This document shows, piece by piece, positions 17,239-25,882 of a DNA stretch of 64,000 nt (its first letter is position 1; each line of letters opens with the position of its first letter). This DNA is from Agromyces intestinalis (GTDB lineage: Bacteria > Actinomycetota > Actinomycetes > Actinomycetales > Microbacteriaceae): positions 1 to 64,000 of the forward strand of contig NZ_CP043505.1 of the NCBI RefSeq assembly GCF_008365295.1, in the 5' to 3' direction. The notes beneath the pieces were generated by a model that did not search any database, was not told where the DNA came from, and saw nothing but the letters and a program-made list of their open reading frames with translations. The position numbers were made by a program, and so were the translations under genes.

Positions 17239-18039
17239 GTGACCGCGGTGAATCAGCGCGGCGGCAAGAACCGCGAGCGGCGCATGTCGCTCGGCGCGCA
17301 CCTGCTCGAGCTGCGCCGCCGGCTGTTCATCTCCGCGGCCGCGATCATCGTCGGCACGGGCGTCGGCTGGTGGCTGAACAGCGCCTACGTCTGGACGGCC
17401 ATCCAAGCCCCGGTGCAGAACGTCGCCGACGCACGCGGCGACAAGACCGCGATCATCTTCCCGACCATCTCGAGCGCGTTCGACCTGCAGCTGCAGATCG
17501 CGTTCACGATCGGCATCGTGATCTCGAGCCCGGTGTGGCTGTACCAGATCTTCGCGTTCCTCGTGCCGGGGCTGAACACGCGCGAGCGCAAGTACACCTT
17601 CGGCTTCTTCCTGACTGCGATCCCGCTGTTCTTCGCCGGCTGCGCGGCCGGATGGTTCGTGCTGCCGAACATCGTGCGCCTGATGACGAGCTTCGTGCCC
17701 GACGGCAGCGACGCGCTGTTCACGGCTCGCGAGTACGTCGACTTCGTCACGAAGCTCGTCGTGGCGATCGGCATCGCGTTCGTGGTGCCGGTGTTCATCG
17801 TGCTGCTGAACTTCGCGGGCATCTTGACCGCGGCGGGCATCCTGAAGTCGTGGCGGGTCGCGATCCTCGTGATCGTGCTGTTCACGGCGATCGCGACGCC
17901 GTCCGCCGACGTGGTCTCGATGTTCCTGCTCGCGATCCCGATGGTGGTGCTGTACTTCGCGGCCTGGTTCATCGCGTGGCTGCACGATCGTCGCGTCGCG
18001 AGGCGCCAGGAGGCCGAGTTCGGCACGGCGCTGGCCTGA
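17239..18039 (+). CDS. tatC: Sec-independent protein translocase subunit TatC
   Basis: A 266-residue protein with six membrane helices, the receptor for twin-arginine signal peptides. The conserved N-terminal MSLGAHLLELRRRL and the first cytosolic loop VPGLNTRERKY, with the Pro and Glu needed for signal binding, are both visible. The C-terminus RRVARRQEAEF is cytoplasmic. The GTG start at 17239 follows tatA by 4 bp; a later ATG at 17284 (MSLGAHL) is a possible alternative. Confidence 0.96.
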   Translation: MTAVNQRGGKNRERRMSLGAHLLELRRRLFISAAAIIVGTGVGWWLNSAYVWTAIQAPVQNVADARGDKTAIIFPTISSAFDLQLQIAFTIGIVISSPVWLYQIFAFLVPGLNTRERKYTFGFFLTAIPLFFAGCAAGWFVLPNIVRLMTSFVPDGSDALFTAREYVDFVTKLVVAIGIAFVVPVFIVLLNFAGILTAAGILKSWRVAILVIVLFTAIATPSADVVSMFLLAIPMVVLYFAAWFIAWLHDRRVARRQEAEFGTALA

Positions 18040-18067
18040 TCGCGGCGGGTCCACGCGGCATCCGCCG

Positions 18068-18073
18068 TAGGCT
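18068..18073 (+). promoter_or_regulatory. -10 element of leaderless helY promoter
   Basis: TAGGCT lies 6 nt before GTG 18080. It suggests the helicase gene is transcribed on its own as a leaderless message. Confidence 0.55.
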
Positions 18074-18079
18074 GGAACG

Positions 18080-20524
18080 GTGACGAGCCCCTCACCGGCC
18101 GAGCGCTACGCGCTCTCACGCGAGCAGCGGCGCCGGCCGCGCCTGGCCGAGTTCGCGTCCACGCTCAAGTTCGACCTCGACCCGTTCCAGAGGGCCGCGT
18201 GCGGTGCGCTCGACGAGGGGCGCAGCGTGCTGGTCGCCGCCCCGACGGGTGCGGGCAAGACCGCGATCGCCGAGTTCGCGGTGTACCTCGCCATGCAGGA
18301 CCCCGACGCGAAGGTGTTCTACACGACCCCGATCAAGGCGCTGTCGAACCAGAAGTACCAGGAGTTCGTCGACGCGTGGGGCCCCGACGACGTGGGCCTG
18401 CTCACCGGTGACACCAACGTGAACGCGACCGGTCGCATCGTGGTGATGACCACCGAGGTGCTGCGCAACATGCTCTACGCCGACTCGCCGCTGCTCGATC
18501 GGCTCGCCTACGTCGTGATGGACGAGGTGCACTACCTGGCCGACCGCTTCCGCGGCGCCGTGTGGGAGGAGGTCATCATCCACCTCCCCGAGGCGGTGCG
18601 GCTGGTCTCCCTGAGCGCCACGGTGTCCAACGCCGAGGAGTTCGGCGACTGGTTGCAGGCGGTACGCGGCGACACCGACGTGATCGTCTCCGAGGCGCGC
18701 CCGGTGCCGCTCGAGCAGCACGTGCTGGTGGGCGGCAAGATGGTCGACCTGTTCGACTCGTCGGGGCAGGCCGCGGCGAACCGCGTGAATCCCGAGTTGA
18801 AGCAGCTCGCGAGGGCGAGCCGCTCGCTCGGCACCAGGTCGCAGCGCGGGAGGCGCGGTTCCGACCGTGGGGGGTACCGCGGCCGGGGCCGGGGCGGCGG
18901 CGCGCCGGGCACGGGCCGCGCCGATCGGCCAGACGTCGTCGCGCTGCTCGCGTCCAAGCACCTGCTGCCCGCGATCGTGTTCATCTTCTCGCGCGCCGGA
19001 TGCGACCAGGCGGTGCGGCAGGTGCTGCGCAGCGGCATCCGGCTGACGGATGCCTCGGAGCGCGACGAGATCCGGCAAGTCGTCGAGGCCCGAGTGCGGA
19101 TGCTCCGCGACGAGGATCTCGCGGTGCTCGGGTACTGGGACTGGGTCGAGGGGCTCCAGCGCGGCGTGGCCGCCCACCACGCGGGTATGCTGCCCGCCTT
19201 CAAAGAGGTCGTCGAGGAGCTGTTCCAGCGCAAGCTCCTGAAGGTGGTGTTCGCGACCGAGACGCTCGCACTCGGGGTCAACATGCCGGCGCGCTCGGTC
19301 GTGCTCGAGAAGCTCGAGAAGTTCAACGGCGAGGCTCGGGTGCCGATCACGCCGGGGGAGTACACCCAGCTCACGGGGCGCGCGGGCCGGCGCGGCATCG
19401 ACATCGAGGGGCACTCGGTCATCCAGTGGGTCGACGGGCTCGACCCCGAGGCGGTCGCGGCGCTGGCCTCGCGGCGCAGCTACCCGCTGAACTCGAGCTT
19501 CAAGCCCACCTACAACATGGCGGTGAACCTCATCGACCAGTTCGGCCGCGAGCGCACCCGGCAGATCCTCGAGCTGTCGTTCGCGCAGTTCCAGGCCGAC
19601 CGGGCCGTGGTCGATCTGGCCCGCACGTTGCGCAAGCAGGAGGAGTCGCTGTCGGGCTACGCCGAGGCGATGCGCTGCCACCTCGGCGACTTCGGCGAGT
19701 ACTCGGGGCTGCGGCGCCGCATCAGCGACCTCGAGAAGGAGGCGGCGAAGGGCAACCCCACGCATGCGCAGCGCGAGCGGATGCAGCGCGAGCTGGTCAG
19801 GCTGCGCAAGCAGTTGCGGGCGCACCCGTGCCACGGCTGCGCCGAGCGCGAGCAGCACGCCCGCTGGGCCGAGCGGTGGTGGCGGCTCCAGCGCGAGCAC
19901 GACCAGCTGTCGCGGCAGATCCGCACCCGTACCGGGCAGGTCGCCAAACGGTTCGACCGGGTGACCGAGGTGCTCTCGAAGCTCGGCTACGTCGAGCGCG
20001 ATCGGCACGGCGAGCTGGTGTCGACGTCGGCCGGGCGCATCCTGAAGCGCATCTACGGCGAACGCGATCTGCTCGTCGCCGAGTGCCTGCGCCGTGGCCT
20101 GTGGGACGAGCTCGACCACGCCGGGCTGGCCGCGATGGCCGCCGCCCTCGTCTACGAGCCGCGACGCGACGACCGCGGCATCGAGTACCGCCTGCCGCGC
20201 GGCCCGTTCCGCGCCGCACTCGAGGCGACCGGGCACGTCTGGAGCGAGCTCGACGACCTCGAGCGCGAACACCGGCTGCCGGGCAGCGAGCCGCCGACCG
20301 CGGCGCTCGCGAACGCCATGCACGCGTGGGCGCGCGGCTCGAGCCTCGGCGACGTGCTCGCCGACACCGAGCTGGCCGCCGGCGACTTCGTGCGGCTCGC
20401 CAAGCAGGTCATCGACCTGCTCGACCAGATCTCGATCGTCGCCGACGGCGAGGTCGGTCGGGCGGCGCGCGATGCGATCGACGGGGTGCGTCGCGGGGTC
20501 GTGATCGACACGCTCGCGGGGTAG
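18080..20524 (+). CDS. helY: HelY-type Ski2/Mtr4-like RNA helicase
   Basis: An 814-residue superfamily 2 helicase. Walker A is APTGAGKT (residues about 54-61), motif II is DEVH (in VVMDEVHYLADRF), motif III SLSATVSN, and motif VI QLTGRAGRRGID. An inserted Arg/Gly-rich stretch (RGSDRGGYRGRGRGGG, about 258-273) may bind RNA. The C-terminal half is the helical DSHCT-like region, with a CxxC near HPCHGCAE. It follows tatC, as helY does in Mycobacterium. Inferred role: RNA unwinding in turnover or ribosome work; direct evidence is lacking. Confidence 0.92.
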   Translation: MTSPSPAERYALSREQRRRPRLAEFASTLKFDLDPFQRAACGALDEGRSVLVAAPTGAGKTAIAEFAVYLAMQDPDAKVFYTTPIKALSNQKYQEFVDAWGPDDVGLLTGDTNVNATGRIVVMTTEVLRNMLYADSPLLDRLAYVVMDEVHYLADRFRGAVWEEVIIHLPEAVRLVSLSATVSNAEEFGDWLQAVRGDTDVIVSEARPVPLEQHVLVGGKMVDLFDSSGQAAANRVNPELKQLARASRSLGTRSQRGRRGSDRGGYRGRGRGGGAPGTGRADRPDVVALLASKHLLPAIVFIFSRAGCDQAVRQVLRSGIRLTDASERDEIRQVVEARVRMLRDEDLAVLGYWDWVEGLQRGVAAHHAGMLPAFKEVVEELFQRKLLKVVFATETLALGVNMPARSVVLEKLEKFNGEARVPITPGEYTQLTGRAGRRGIDIEGHSVIQWVDGLDPEAVAALASRRSYPLNSSFKPTYNMAVNLIDQFGRERTRQILELSFAQFQADRAVVDLARTLRKQEESLSGYAEAMRCHLGDFGEYSGLRRRISDLEKEAAKGNPTHAQRERMQRELVRLRKQLRAHPCHGCAEREQHARWAERWWRLQREHDQLSRQIRTRTGQVAKRFDRVTEVLSKLGYVERDRHGELVSTSAGRILKRIYGERDLLVAECLRRGLWDELDHAGLAAMAAALVYEPRRDDRGIEYRLPRGPFRAALEATGHVWSELDDLEREHRLPGSEPPTAALANAMHAWARGSSLGDVLADTELAAGDFVRLAKQVIDLLDQISIVADGEVGRAARDAIDGVRRGVVIDTLAG

Positions 20525-20619
20525 CAGCACGGTCGGTGCGACGGGCGCGACCCTCTCGATCACGATTCGATCGGATGCCTCACGGCCGGCGCCGGCACGA
20601 GGCATCCGGCCCCGTCGCT

Positions 20620-20625
20620 TAGGCT
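20620..20625 (+). promoter_or_regulatory. -10 element of leaderless lnt promoter
   Basis: TAGGCT lies 7 nt before GTG 20633. Confidence 0.55.
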
Positions 20626-20632
20626 GAACGAC

Positions 20633-22237
20633 GTGCCCGCCCCCCGCCCCCTTCTGCCCTGGTGGGCGGCGATGCTCGTCGCCGTCCTCGCCGGATTCCT
20701 CACCGACGCCGCGTATCCCGAGCTGGCCATCTGGCCGCTCGTGTTCGTCGGCGTCGCCCTCGCGCTGCTCGCGCAGATCGGCCGCAGCGTCGGCGGGGCG
20801 TTCCTGATCGGGTACACCTACGGCGTGAGCTTCTACCTGGTGCACGTCGAGTGGACGTCGCGGTACCTCGGCCCGGTGCCGTGGCTCGCCCTCTCGCTGT
20901 TCGAGGCGCTGTTCGTCGGCGTCGGAGGCATTGCGATCACGCTCGCGTACCGCTGGGTTCCGCGGGTCTGGCCGGGGCGGTGGGCGCGTCTCACGGCGCT
21001 GCCCGCGGTCGTCGCGGCGCTGTGGATCGCAAAGGAGACGGTGATCGGCAACTTCCCGTACGGCGGGTTCCCGTGGGCGCGGCTCGCGGTCAGCCAGTCG
21101 CAGAGCCCGTTCGCCGAGGCGGTGTCGTGGATCGGGTTCGCGGGGCTCGGCTTCGCGATCGTGTGGGTGACGGCCTCGGCGATCGAGTGGGTACGGGTTT
21201 CCGCCGAACCCGGCGGCCCGTTGCTGCCGCGCCCGCGCGCGCTCGTCGGGCTCGTGCCGCTCGCGGCGGTGCTCGTCGTGGCCGGCGTCGTGCCCGCGTG
21301 GCAAACCGCGCCACAGGGCAGCCTGACGGTCGCGAGCGCGCAGGGCAACGGGCCCGCGGGGTATTTCGACGTCCGCAGCACCGGCGACGTGCTGCGGACG
21401 CAGGTCGACGCGACCGAACCGCTGCTCGGGCGCGACGATATCGACGTGCTGCTCTGGCCCGAGGGATCGGTCGACGACTCGGTGAACCCCGGCACCTCGG
21501 CGGCGCGCACCCTCGACCGCATCACAGCCGCCCTCGACGCCCCGCTCATCGCGAACACCGTCACCGTGCGCGGCGACGAGTACTTCAATACGTCGTTCCT
21601 GTGGCGTACCGGCGAGGGCATCACGCAGACCTACGACAAGCGGCATCCGGTGCCGTTCGGCGAGTACATCCCCGACCGCGACTTCTACATGTTCTTCGCG
21701 CCCGACCTCATCGGGCTCGTGCAACGCGGCTACTCGCCGGGCACGAACCCGCCTGTGTTCGACCTTGGCGAGACGATCGCCGGCCTGGCGATCTGCTTCG
21801 ACGTGATCTACGACGAGGTGATCCACGAGGCGGCGCGCGACGGTGCCGAGGTGTACTTGCTGCAGACCAACAACGCCGACTTCCGGGGCACCGACGAGAA
21901 CCAGCAGCAGCTCGCGTTCGCGAGGCTCCGTGCCATCGAGACCGGCCGCTGGGTGGTCAACCTGTCGACGGTGGGTCGCAGCCAGGTGATCGACGCGAGC
22001 GGGCGCACGGTCGACGCGATCCCCGCCGACCAGCCGGGGGCGATGGTGACGACCGTGGGGTTGCGCACCGGGCTCACGCCGTCGGTGGTGGTGGGCGGGT
22101 GGATCGACGGCGCGATCAGCGTGGGCGGGCTCGCGGCGCTGGCGGTCGCGTTCGTGCTGGTGCGCCGGCGACGCGCGGCCGACGCGGTCGCATCCTCACC
22201 AGAAGACGCGAATCGCCCGGTGCCAGCCGAAGGCTGA
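20633..22237 (+). CDS. lnt: Apolipoprotein N-acyltransferase
   Basis: A 534-residue membrane enzyme that N-acylates the diacylglyceryl-cysteine of lipoproteins. The N-terminal half has six or more membrane helices. The nitrilase-like domain (about 230-500) carries the catalytic triad: Glu in WPEGSVDD (about 277), Lys in YDKRHPVPFGEYIP (about 336), and Cys in AICFDVIYDE (about 387). The active site faces the outside. A last membrane helix precedes the basic tail. Lipoproteins in this window (FKBP protein, CtaC, the gene at 26683) are candidate substrates. Unlike mycobacterial Ppm1, no mannosyltransferase domain is fused. Confidence 0.95.
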   Translation: MPAPRPLLPWWAAMLVAVLAGFLTDAAYPELAIWPLVFVGVALALLAQIGRSVGGAFLIGYTYGVSFYLVHVEWTSRYLGPVPWLALSLFEALFVGVGGIAITLAYRWVPRVWPGRWARLTALPAVVAALWIAKETVIGNFPYGGFPWARLAVSQSQSPFAEAVSWIGFAGLGFAIVWVTASAIEWVRVSAEPGGPLLPRPRALVGLVPLAAVLVVAGVVPAWQTAPQGSLTVASAQGNGPAGYFDVRSTGDVLRTQVDATEPLLGRDDIDVLLWPEGSVDDSVNPGTSAARTLDRITAALDAPLIANTVTVRGDEYFNTSFLWRTGEGITQTYDKRHPVPFGEYIPDRDFYMFFAPDLIGLVQRGYSPGTNPPVFDLGETIAGLAICFDVIYDEVIHEAARDGAEVYLLQTNNADFRGTDENQQQLAFARLRAIETGRWVVNLSTVGRSQVIDASGRTVDAIPADQPGAMVTTVGLRTGLTPSVVVGGWIDGAISVGGLAALAVAFVLVRRRRAADAVASSPEDANRPVPAEG

Positions 22238-22246
22238 ACCGGGCGA
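22213..22246. terminator. Hairpin between convergent lnt and rbpA
   Basis: TCGCCCGGT (22213-22221) pairs with ACCGGGCGA (22238-22246), with an inner CAGCC/GGCTG stem. It covers the lnt stop and lies before the rbpA 3' end, so it may serve both genes. Confidence 0.6.
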
Positions 22247-22260
22247 CGGGCGTTGATGGG

Positions 22261-22623
22261 TCAGGCGCTCATCTTCTGGCCGCGACGTGCGCGCAGCAGC
22301 TGCAGGCGCTCTTCGAGCAGTTCCTCCAGCTCGGCGATCGTGCGGCGCTCGAGCAGCATGTCCCAGTGAGTGCGGGCGGTCTTCTCGCCCGACCGGTCGA
22401 TCTCGACCGGCTTGGAGTCGACCAGCAAGGTCGCGCTCGCGCCGCAGGTGCGGCATTCCCAGCTCTCGGGGACTTCTGCGTCGCTCGAGAAGGTCATCAC
22501 CGTCTCACGGCCGCACGTCTCGCAGAGATAGGTGTGGTTGGTCCGCTCCGCGAACACCACCCCGTCTTCACTCTGCAGGCTCTGGGCCCCGATCCGCATG
22601 CCGCGGAGGCTCCGGTCTGCCAT
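22261..22623 (-). CDS. rbpA: RNA polymerase-binding protein RbpA
   Basis: A 120-residue general transcription factor specific to actinobacteria. It binds the sigma subunit and the beta-prime zipper and stabilises open complexes. The N-terminal tail (SLRGMRIGAQSLQSE) is followed by the core domain with the two Cys pairs CETC and CRTC (about 34-60), a basic linker (KTARTHWDMLLERR), and the sigma-interacting helices to the end. A good ribosome site (GAGGAG) precedes the ATG. It agrees with the many extended TANNNT-only promoters seen in this window. Confidence 0.97.
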   Translation of the reverse strand: MADRSLRGMRIGAQSLQSEDGVVFAERTNHTYLCETCGRETVMTFSSDAEVPESWECRTCGASATLLVDSKPVEIDRSGEKTARTHWDMLLERRTIAELEELLEERLQLLRARRGQKMSA

Positions 22624-22706
22624 TGATGCTCCTCTCGTCGTCTACGTGTATAAACGATGAAGCTGGGCGCAACCTTGCCGAACGCTGAGGATCTCTCAGC
22701 AGTCTC

Positions 22707-23450
22707 TCAGTTTCGGGCCACGATCTCGAGTGCCAGATCGCACCGATCGGTGACCAGCCCATCGACACCGTACGCCAGCAACCGGCGCATGTCGTCGGGC
22801 TCGTTCACCGTCCACACGTGCACTTCGAGCCCGGCGGCGTGCGCGGCACGGACGAAGCCGGGGGAGACGATGCGCACCCGGCCGGCGCGCTCGGGCACCT
22901 GCAGGGCGGCGGCGCCACGCACCGCCCGCCGCATCGCGGTTGCACCGAACCGGCCCGTGAGCAGGGCGCGGACGACGCCGGCGCTGCCCACCGAGGTGGC
23001 GACTCCTGGCAGCATCCCGGCGAGCCGTCTGCGGCGCGCATCGTCGAAGCTGGTGAGCAGGATCCGATCGATCGAACCGGTCGACCGCACCGCGTCGACC
23101 GTGGCGTCGACCGCCGCCGCCTCCTTCACGTCGATGTTGAACCGGGTGTCGGGGAACGCGGCGAGCGCGTCGGCGAGCGTCGGCAACCCCGCGCCGCGGC
23201 CGAGATCGATGGCCGCGAGCTCGGCAGCGGTGAGGTCGCCGACCCGGACCCGGTGCCCGGCCACGCGGTCGAGCGTCGGATCGTGCGAGACGACTGCGAC
23301 GCCGTCGCGACTGCGGTGCACGTCGGTCTCGACGTAGGCCGCGCCCGAGCGGACCGCCGCCTCGAACGCGGTCAGCGTGTTCTCGGGCGCGTCCACCGCG
23401 AGCCCGCGGTGCGCGAGCACCCGCGGGCCTTCGGGGGAGAAGTAGCCCAC
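22707..23450 (-). CDS. Glycerophosphodiester phosphodiesterase
   Basis: A cytosolic GDPD-family enzyme (about 247 residues) that cleaves glycerophosphodiesters to glycerol 3-phosphate and an alcohol. Motifs: LAHRG with the catalytic His, ENTLTAFEAA, the metal pair in VETDVHRSRDG, and SHDPTLDR with the second catalytic His. Later come NIDVKE and WTVNEPDDM. I choose GTG at 23450 (GYFSPEGPRVLAHRG), 7 bp after the SPFH stop. A longer frame from 23507 would overlap the SPFH gene by 50 bp and adds no conserved residues. Last gene of an NfeD-SPFH-GDPD run. No signal peptide. Confidence 0.88.
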   Translation of the reverse strand: MGYFSPEGPRVLAHRGLAVDAPENTLTAFEAAVRSGAAYVETDVHRSRDGVAVVSHDPTLDRVAGHRVRVGDLTAAELAAIDLGRGAGLPTLADALAAFPDTRFNIDVKEAAAVDATVDAVRSTGSIDRILLTSFDDARRRRLAGMLPGVATSVGSAGVVRALLTGRFGATAMRRAVRGAAALQVPERAGRVRIVSPGFVRAAHAAGLEVHVWTVNEPDDMRRLLAYGVDGLVTDRCDLALEIVARN

Positions 23451-23457
23451 GTCGCCA

Positions 23458-24414
23458 TCAGGCGCGCGGCACGCCGGATGCACCAGCGGCGCCCGACTCG
23501 CCCGCACCCGGGCCCGCGGCGCGCTCGGGGTTCGGCGTGAACGCCTTGCCGATGCCCTTCAGCGCCTCGGTGAGCTCGCTCGGAATGATCCAGAGCTTGT
23601 TCGACTGGCCCTCGGCGATCTGCGGCAGCATCTGCAGGTACTGGTAGCCGAGCAGCTTCGGATCGGGATCGCCCTCGTGGATGGCCTTGAACACCGTGAG
23701 GATCGCTTCGGCCTCGCCCTGCGCGCGCAGTACCGCGGCCTTCGCATCGCCCTCGGCTTGGAGGATCGCGGCCTGCCGCTGGCCCTCGGCGGTGAGGATC
23801 GCGGACTGCTTCGTACCCTCGGCGGTGAGGATGAGCGCGCGGCGGTCTCGCTCAGCGCGCATCTGCTTCTCCATCGAGTCCTGGATCGAGTGGGGAGGGT
23901 CGATCGCCTTCAGCTCGACCCGTGAGACGCGGATGCCCCACTTTCCGGTGGCCTCGTCGAGGACGATGCGCAGCTGCCCGTTGATGTTGTCGCGGCTGGT
24001 GAGCGCCTCTTCGAGGTTGAGCCCGCCGACCACGTTTCGCAGCGTGGTGGTGGTGAGCTGCTCGACCGCGCCGAGGTAGTTCGCGATCTCGTAGGTCGCC
24101 GCGCGCGCGTCGGTGACCTGGAAATACACCACCGTGTCGATCGAGACCACGAGGTTGTCCTCGGTGATGACCGGCTGCGGCGGGAACGACACGACCTGCT
24201 CGCGCATGTCGACGAGCGGGCGCAGCCGGTCGATGAACGGCACCAGCAGGTTGAGGCCCGGGGTGAGCGTCTTGTGGTAGCGGCCGAGTCGCTCGACCAC
24301 GCCGGCATAGGCCTGCGGGATGATTCGGATCGCCCTCGAGATCACCACGATCACGAAGATGACGATCGCCACGACGACGATCGCGACGATGATGGTGGGC
24401 ACGTCGATGTTCAC
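23458..24414 (-). CDS. SPFH/band 7 (stomatin-like) membrane protein
   Basis: A 318-residue protein with one N-terminal membrane helix (about 8-28), then the band 7 domain (VERLGRYHKTLTPGLNLLVPFIDRL through VELKAIDPP). A long Ala/Glu/Gln coiled coil (about 175-240) drives large ring assembly. Such proteins form membrane-bound cages that protect or organise FtsH-like proteases and lipid domains. The NfeD partner gene lies directly upstream with a 4-bp overlap, the classical stomatin operon. The tail is low-complexity (Gly, Ala). Confidence 0.94.
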   Translation of the reverse strand: MNIDVPTIIVAIVVVAIVIFVIVVISRAIRIIPQAYAGVVERLGRYHKTLTPGLNLLVPFIDRLRPLVDMREQVVSFPPQPVITEDNLVVSIDTVVYFQVTDARAATYEIANYLGAVEQLTTTTLRNVVGGLNLEEALTSRDNINGQLRIVLDEATGKWGIRVSRVELKAIDPPHSIQDSMEKQMRAERDRRALILTAEGTKQSAILTAEGQRQAAILQAEGDAKAAVLRAQGEAEAILTVFKAIHEGDPDPKLLGYQYLQMLPQIAEGQSNKLWIIPSELTEALKGIGKAFTPNPERAAGPGAGESGAAGASGVPRA

Positions 24415-24884
24415 TCCGGGGTGCTCCTCTCAACCGGCACGACGACCGCCGTCGCACCGTCGATGCCCGTTACGAGCACCTGTTCGCCGACCGCGACATC
24501 CGCCTGCTCGGTGATCGGCGACAACCGCGCCGTCCAGACATCGCCGTTCTGCAGCTTGACCTGACCGCCGATGCTCGTGACCGTGCGCACCACGCGGCCG
24601 TCGGCCCCGATGAGCGCATCGACGTTGCTGCGCGCCGGATCGGCGCCGCGGCGCAGCATCCGGAGCAGTGGCGGCCGCAGCAGCAGGATGAGCGCGACCG
24701 CGACGACCGCCGCGATGATGAACTGCGCCCACCACGGGATGCCGGTCAGCCCCGAGAGCAGGCCGGCCACACTGCCGAGGGCGAGCATGAGGAACGTCAT
24801 CTCGAGCGTGAACACCTCGATCGTCGCGAAGGCCAGGATCAGCACCAGCCACACGATCCAGGCGTACTGGGTCAGCACATCCAT
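24411..24884 (-). CDS. NfeD family membrane protein
   Basis: A 157-residue short NfeD (no protease domain). Four hydrophobic segments (about 8-75, including TIEVFTLEMTFLMLALGSVAGLL) precede a C-terminal OB fold (about 90-150; DALIGADGRVVRTVTSIGGQVKL, GEQVLVTGIDGATAVV). It pairs with the SPFH protein whose start overlaps its stop by 4 bp. A TAGGTT -10-like hexamer and an AAGGAG ribosome site precede the ATG. The leader contains the palindrome TTCGAATTCGAA (24894-24905). Confidence 0.92.
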   Translation of the reverse strand: MDVLTQYAWIVWLVLILAFATIEVFTLEMTFLMLALGSVAGLLSGLTGIPWWAQFIIAAVVAVALILLLRPPLLRMLRRGADPARSNVDALIGADGRVVRTVTSIGGQVKLQNGDVWTARLSPITEQADVAVGEQVLVTGIDGATAVVVPVERSTPE

Positions 24885-25019
24885 TCGCTCTCCTTCGAAT
24901 TCGAACGCGCCCCCGGTTCGAACCTAGCAGGGCCGGGCCCGCGCCGGGAGATTGGTAGTGTCGACCGAGCGGACGACGCGTGCCGCGCATCACCTCAATC
25001 GACACCCGGGAGTCGCACC

Positions 25020-25793
25020 GTGTCCAATCCTCTCGCCGCCGGATCCCTCTCCGGTCGTGTCGCGCTCGTCACCGGGTCCTCCCGCGGAATCGGCGCCGAC
25101 ACCGCCCGCTACCTCGCCGAGGCCGGCGCCGCGGTCGTCGTGAACTACCGCAGCAAGGCACCGCGCGCCGACAAGGTCGTCGCCGAGATCACCGCGGGCG
25201 GCGGCCGCGCGATCGCCGTCGGGGCCGACCTGACCGATCCGGCCTCGGTCGCCGAGATGTTCGCTCGCACCGAGTCCGAGTTCGGCCCGATCGACGTGCT
25301 CGTGCTGAACGCGTCGGGCGGCATGGAGACCGGCATGGGCGACGACTATGCGATGCGCCTGAACCGCGACGCGCAGGTCAACGTCGTCGAGGGCGCGTTG
25401 GGCCACCTGGCCGAGGGTGCGCGCATCGTGTTCGTCACGAGCCACCAGGCCCACTTCATCCGCACCACGCCGACCATGCCCGAGTACGAGCCGGTCGCTC
25501 TCTCCAAGCGCGCCGGCGAGGACGCGCTGCGCGCGAAGCTCCCCGAGCTCGACGCCGCAGGCGTCGAGTTCGTCGTGGTGTCGGGCGACATGATCGAGGG
25601 CACGATCACCGCGACCCTGCTCGAGCGTGCGAACCCCGGCGCGATCCAGGAGCGCAAGGCCGAGGCCGGCCGGTTGTACAACGTCGCCGAGTTCGCCGCC
25701 GAGGTCGCCCTCGCGGCGGTCGAGCCCGTCCCAGCCGACCACACGCGCTATGTCGGCGACGTGTCGGGGTTCACACCCGACTCGCTCGACTGA
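25020..25793 (+). CDS. SDR family oxidoreductase with altered Tyr-Lys motif
   Basis: A 257-residue short-chain dehydrogenase. The cofactor motif is VTGSSRGIGADTARYL (about 18-33), and an Arg in NYRSKAPRA suggests NADP(H). The NNAG motif is replaced by LNASGG, and the active-site Ser is in VFVTSHQAHF. The usual YxxxK reads YEPVALSK: the Tyr lies seven residues before the Lys, and the canonical position is Val. The enzyme may therefore use another residue or be non-catalytic. The GTG start has GGGAG 7 nt before it. Substrate unknown. It converges on the HdeD-like gene. Confidence 0.88.
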   Translation: MSNPLAAGSLSGRVALVTGSSRGIGADTARYLAEAGAAVVVNYRSKAPRADKVVAEITAGGGRAIAVGADLTDPASVAEMFARTESEFGPIDVLVLNASGGMETGMGDDYAMRLNRDAQVNVVEGALGHLAEGARIVFVTSHQAHFIRTTPTMPEYEPVALSKRAGEDALRAKLPELDAAGVEFVVVSGDMIEGTITATLLERANPGAIQERKAEAGRLYNVAEFAAEVALAAVEPVPADHTRYVGDVSGFTPDSLD

Positions 25794-25830
25794 ACAGCGC
25801 GTTCGCGTCGAGCGCGGCGCACGCAGACCG

Positions 25831-25865
25831 CGGGGCCGGCGAGGGGACCTCCCTCGCCGGCCCCG
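25831..25865. terminator. Bidirectional terminator hairpin
   Basis: A perfect 15-bp GC-rich stem (25831-25845 with 25851-25865) and 5-nt loop lie between the convergent SDR and HdeD-like genes. Confidence 0.85.
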
Positions 25866-25882
25866 TTCGTCGCGCGCGGTGA

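Noticed and set aside
24894-24923. TCGAAC and GTTCGA upstream of the NfeD gene as a possible LexA box
   Set aside because: The arms are 9 bp apart rather than 4, and the SPFH/NfeD genes have no damage-response context; TTCGAATTCGAA is a chance or unrelated palindrome.
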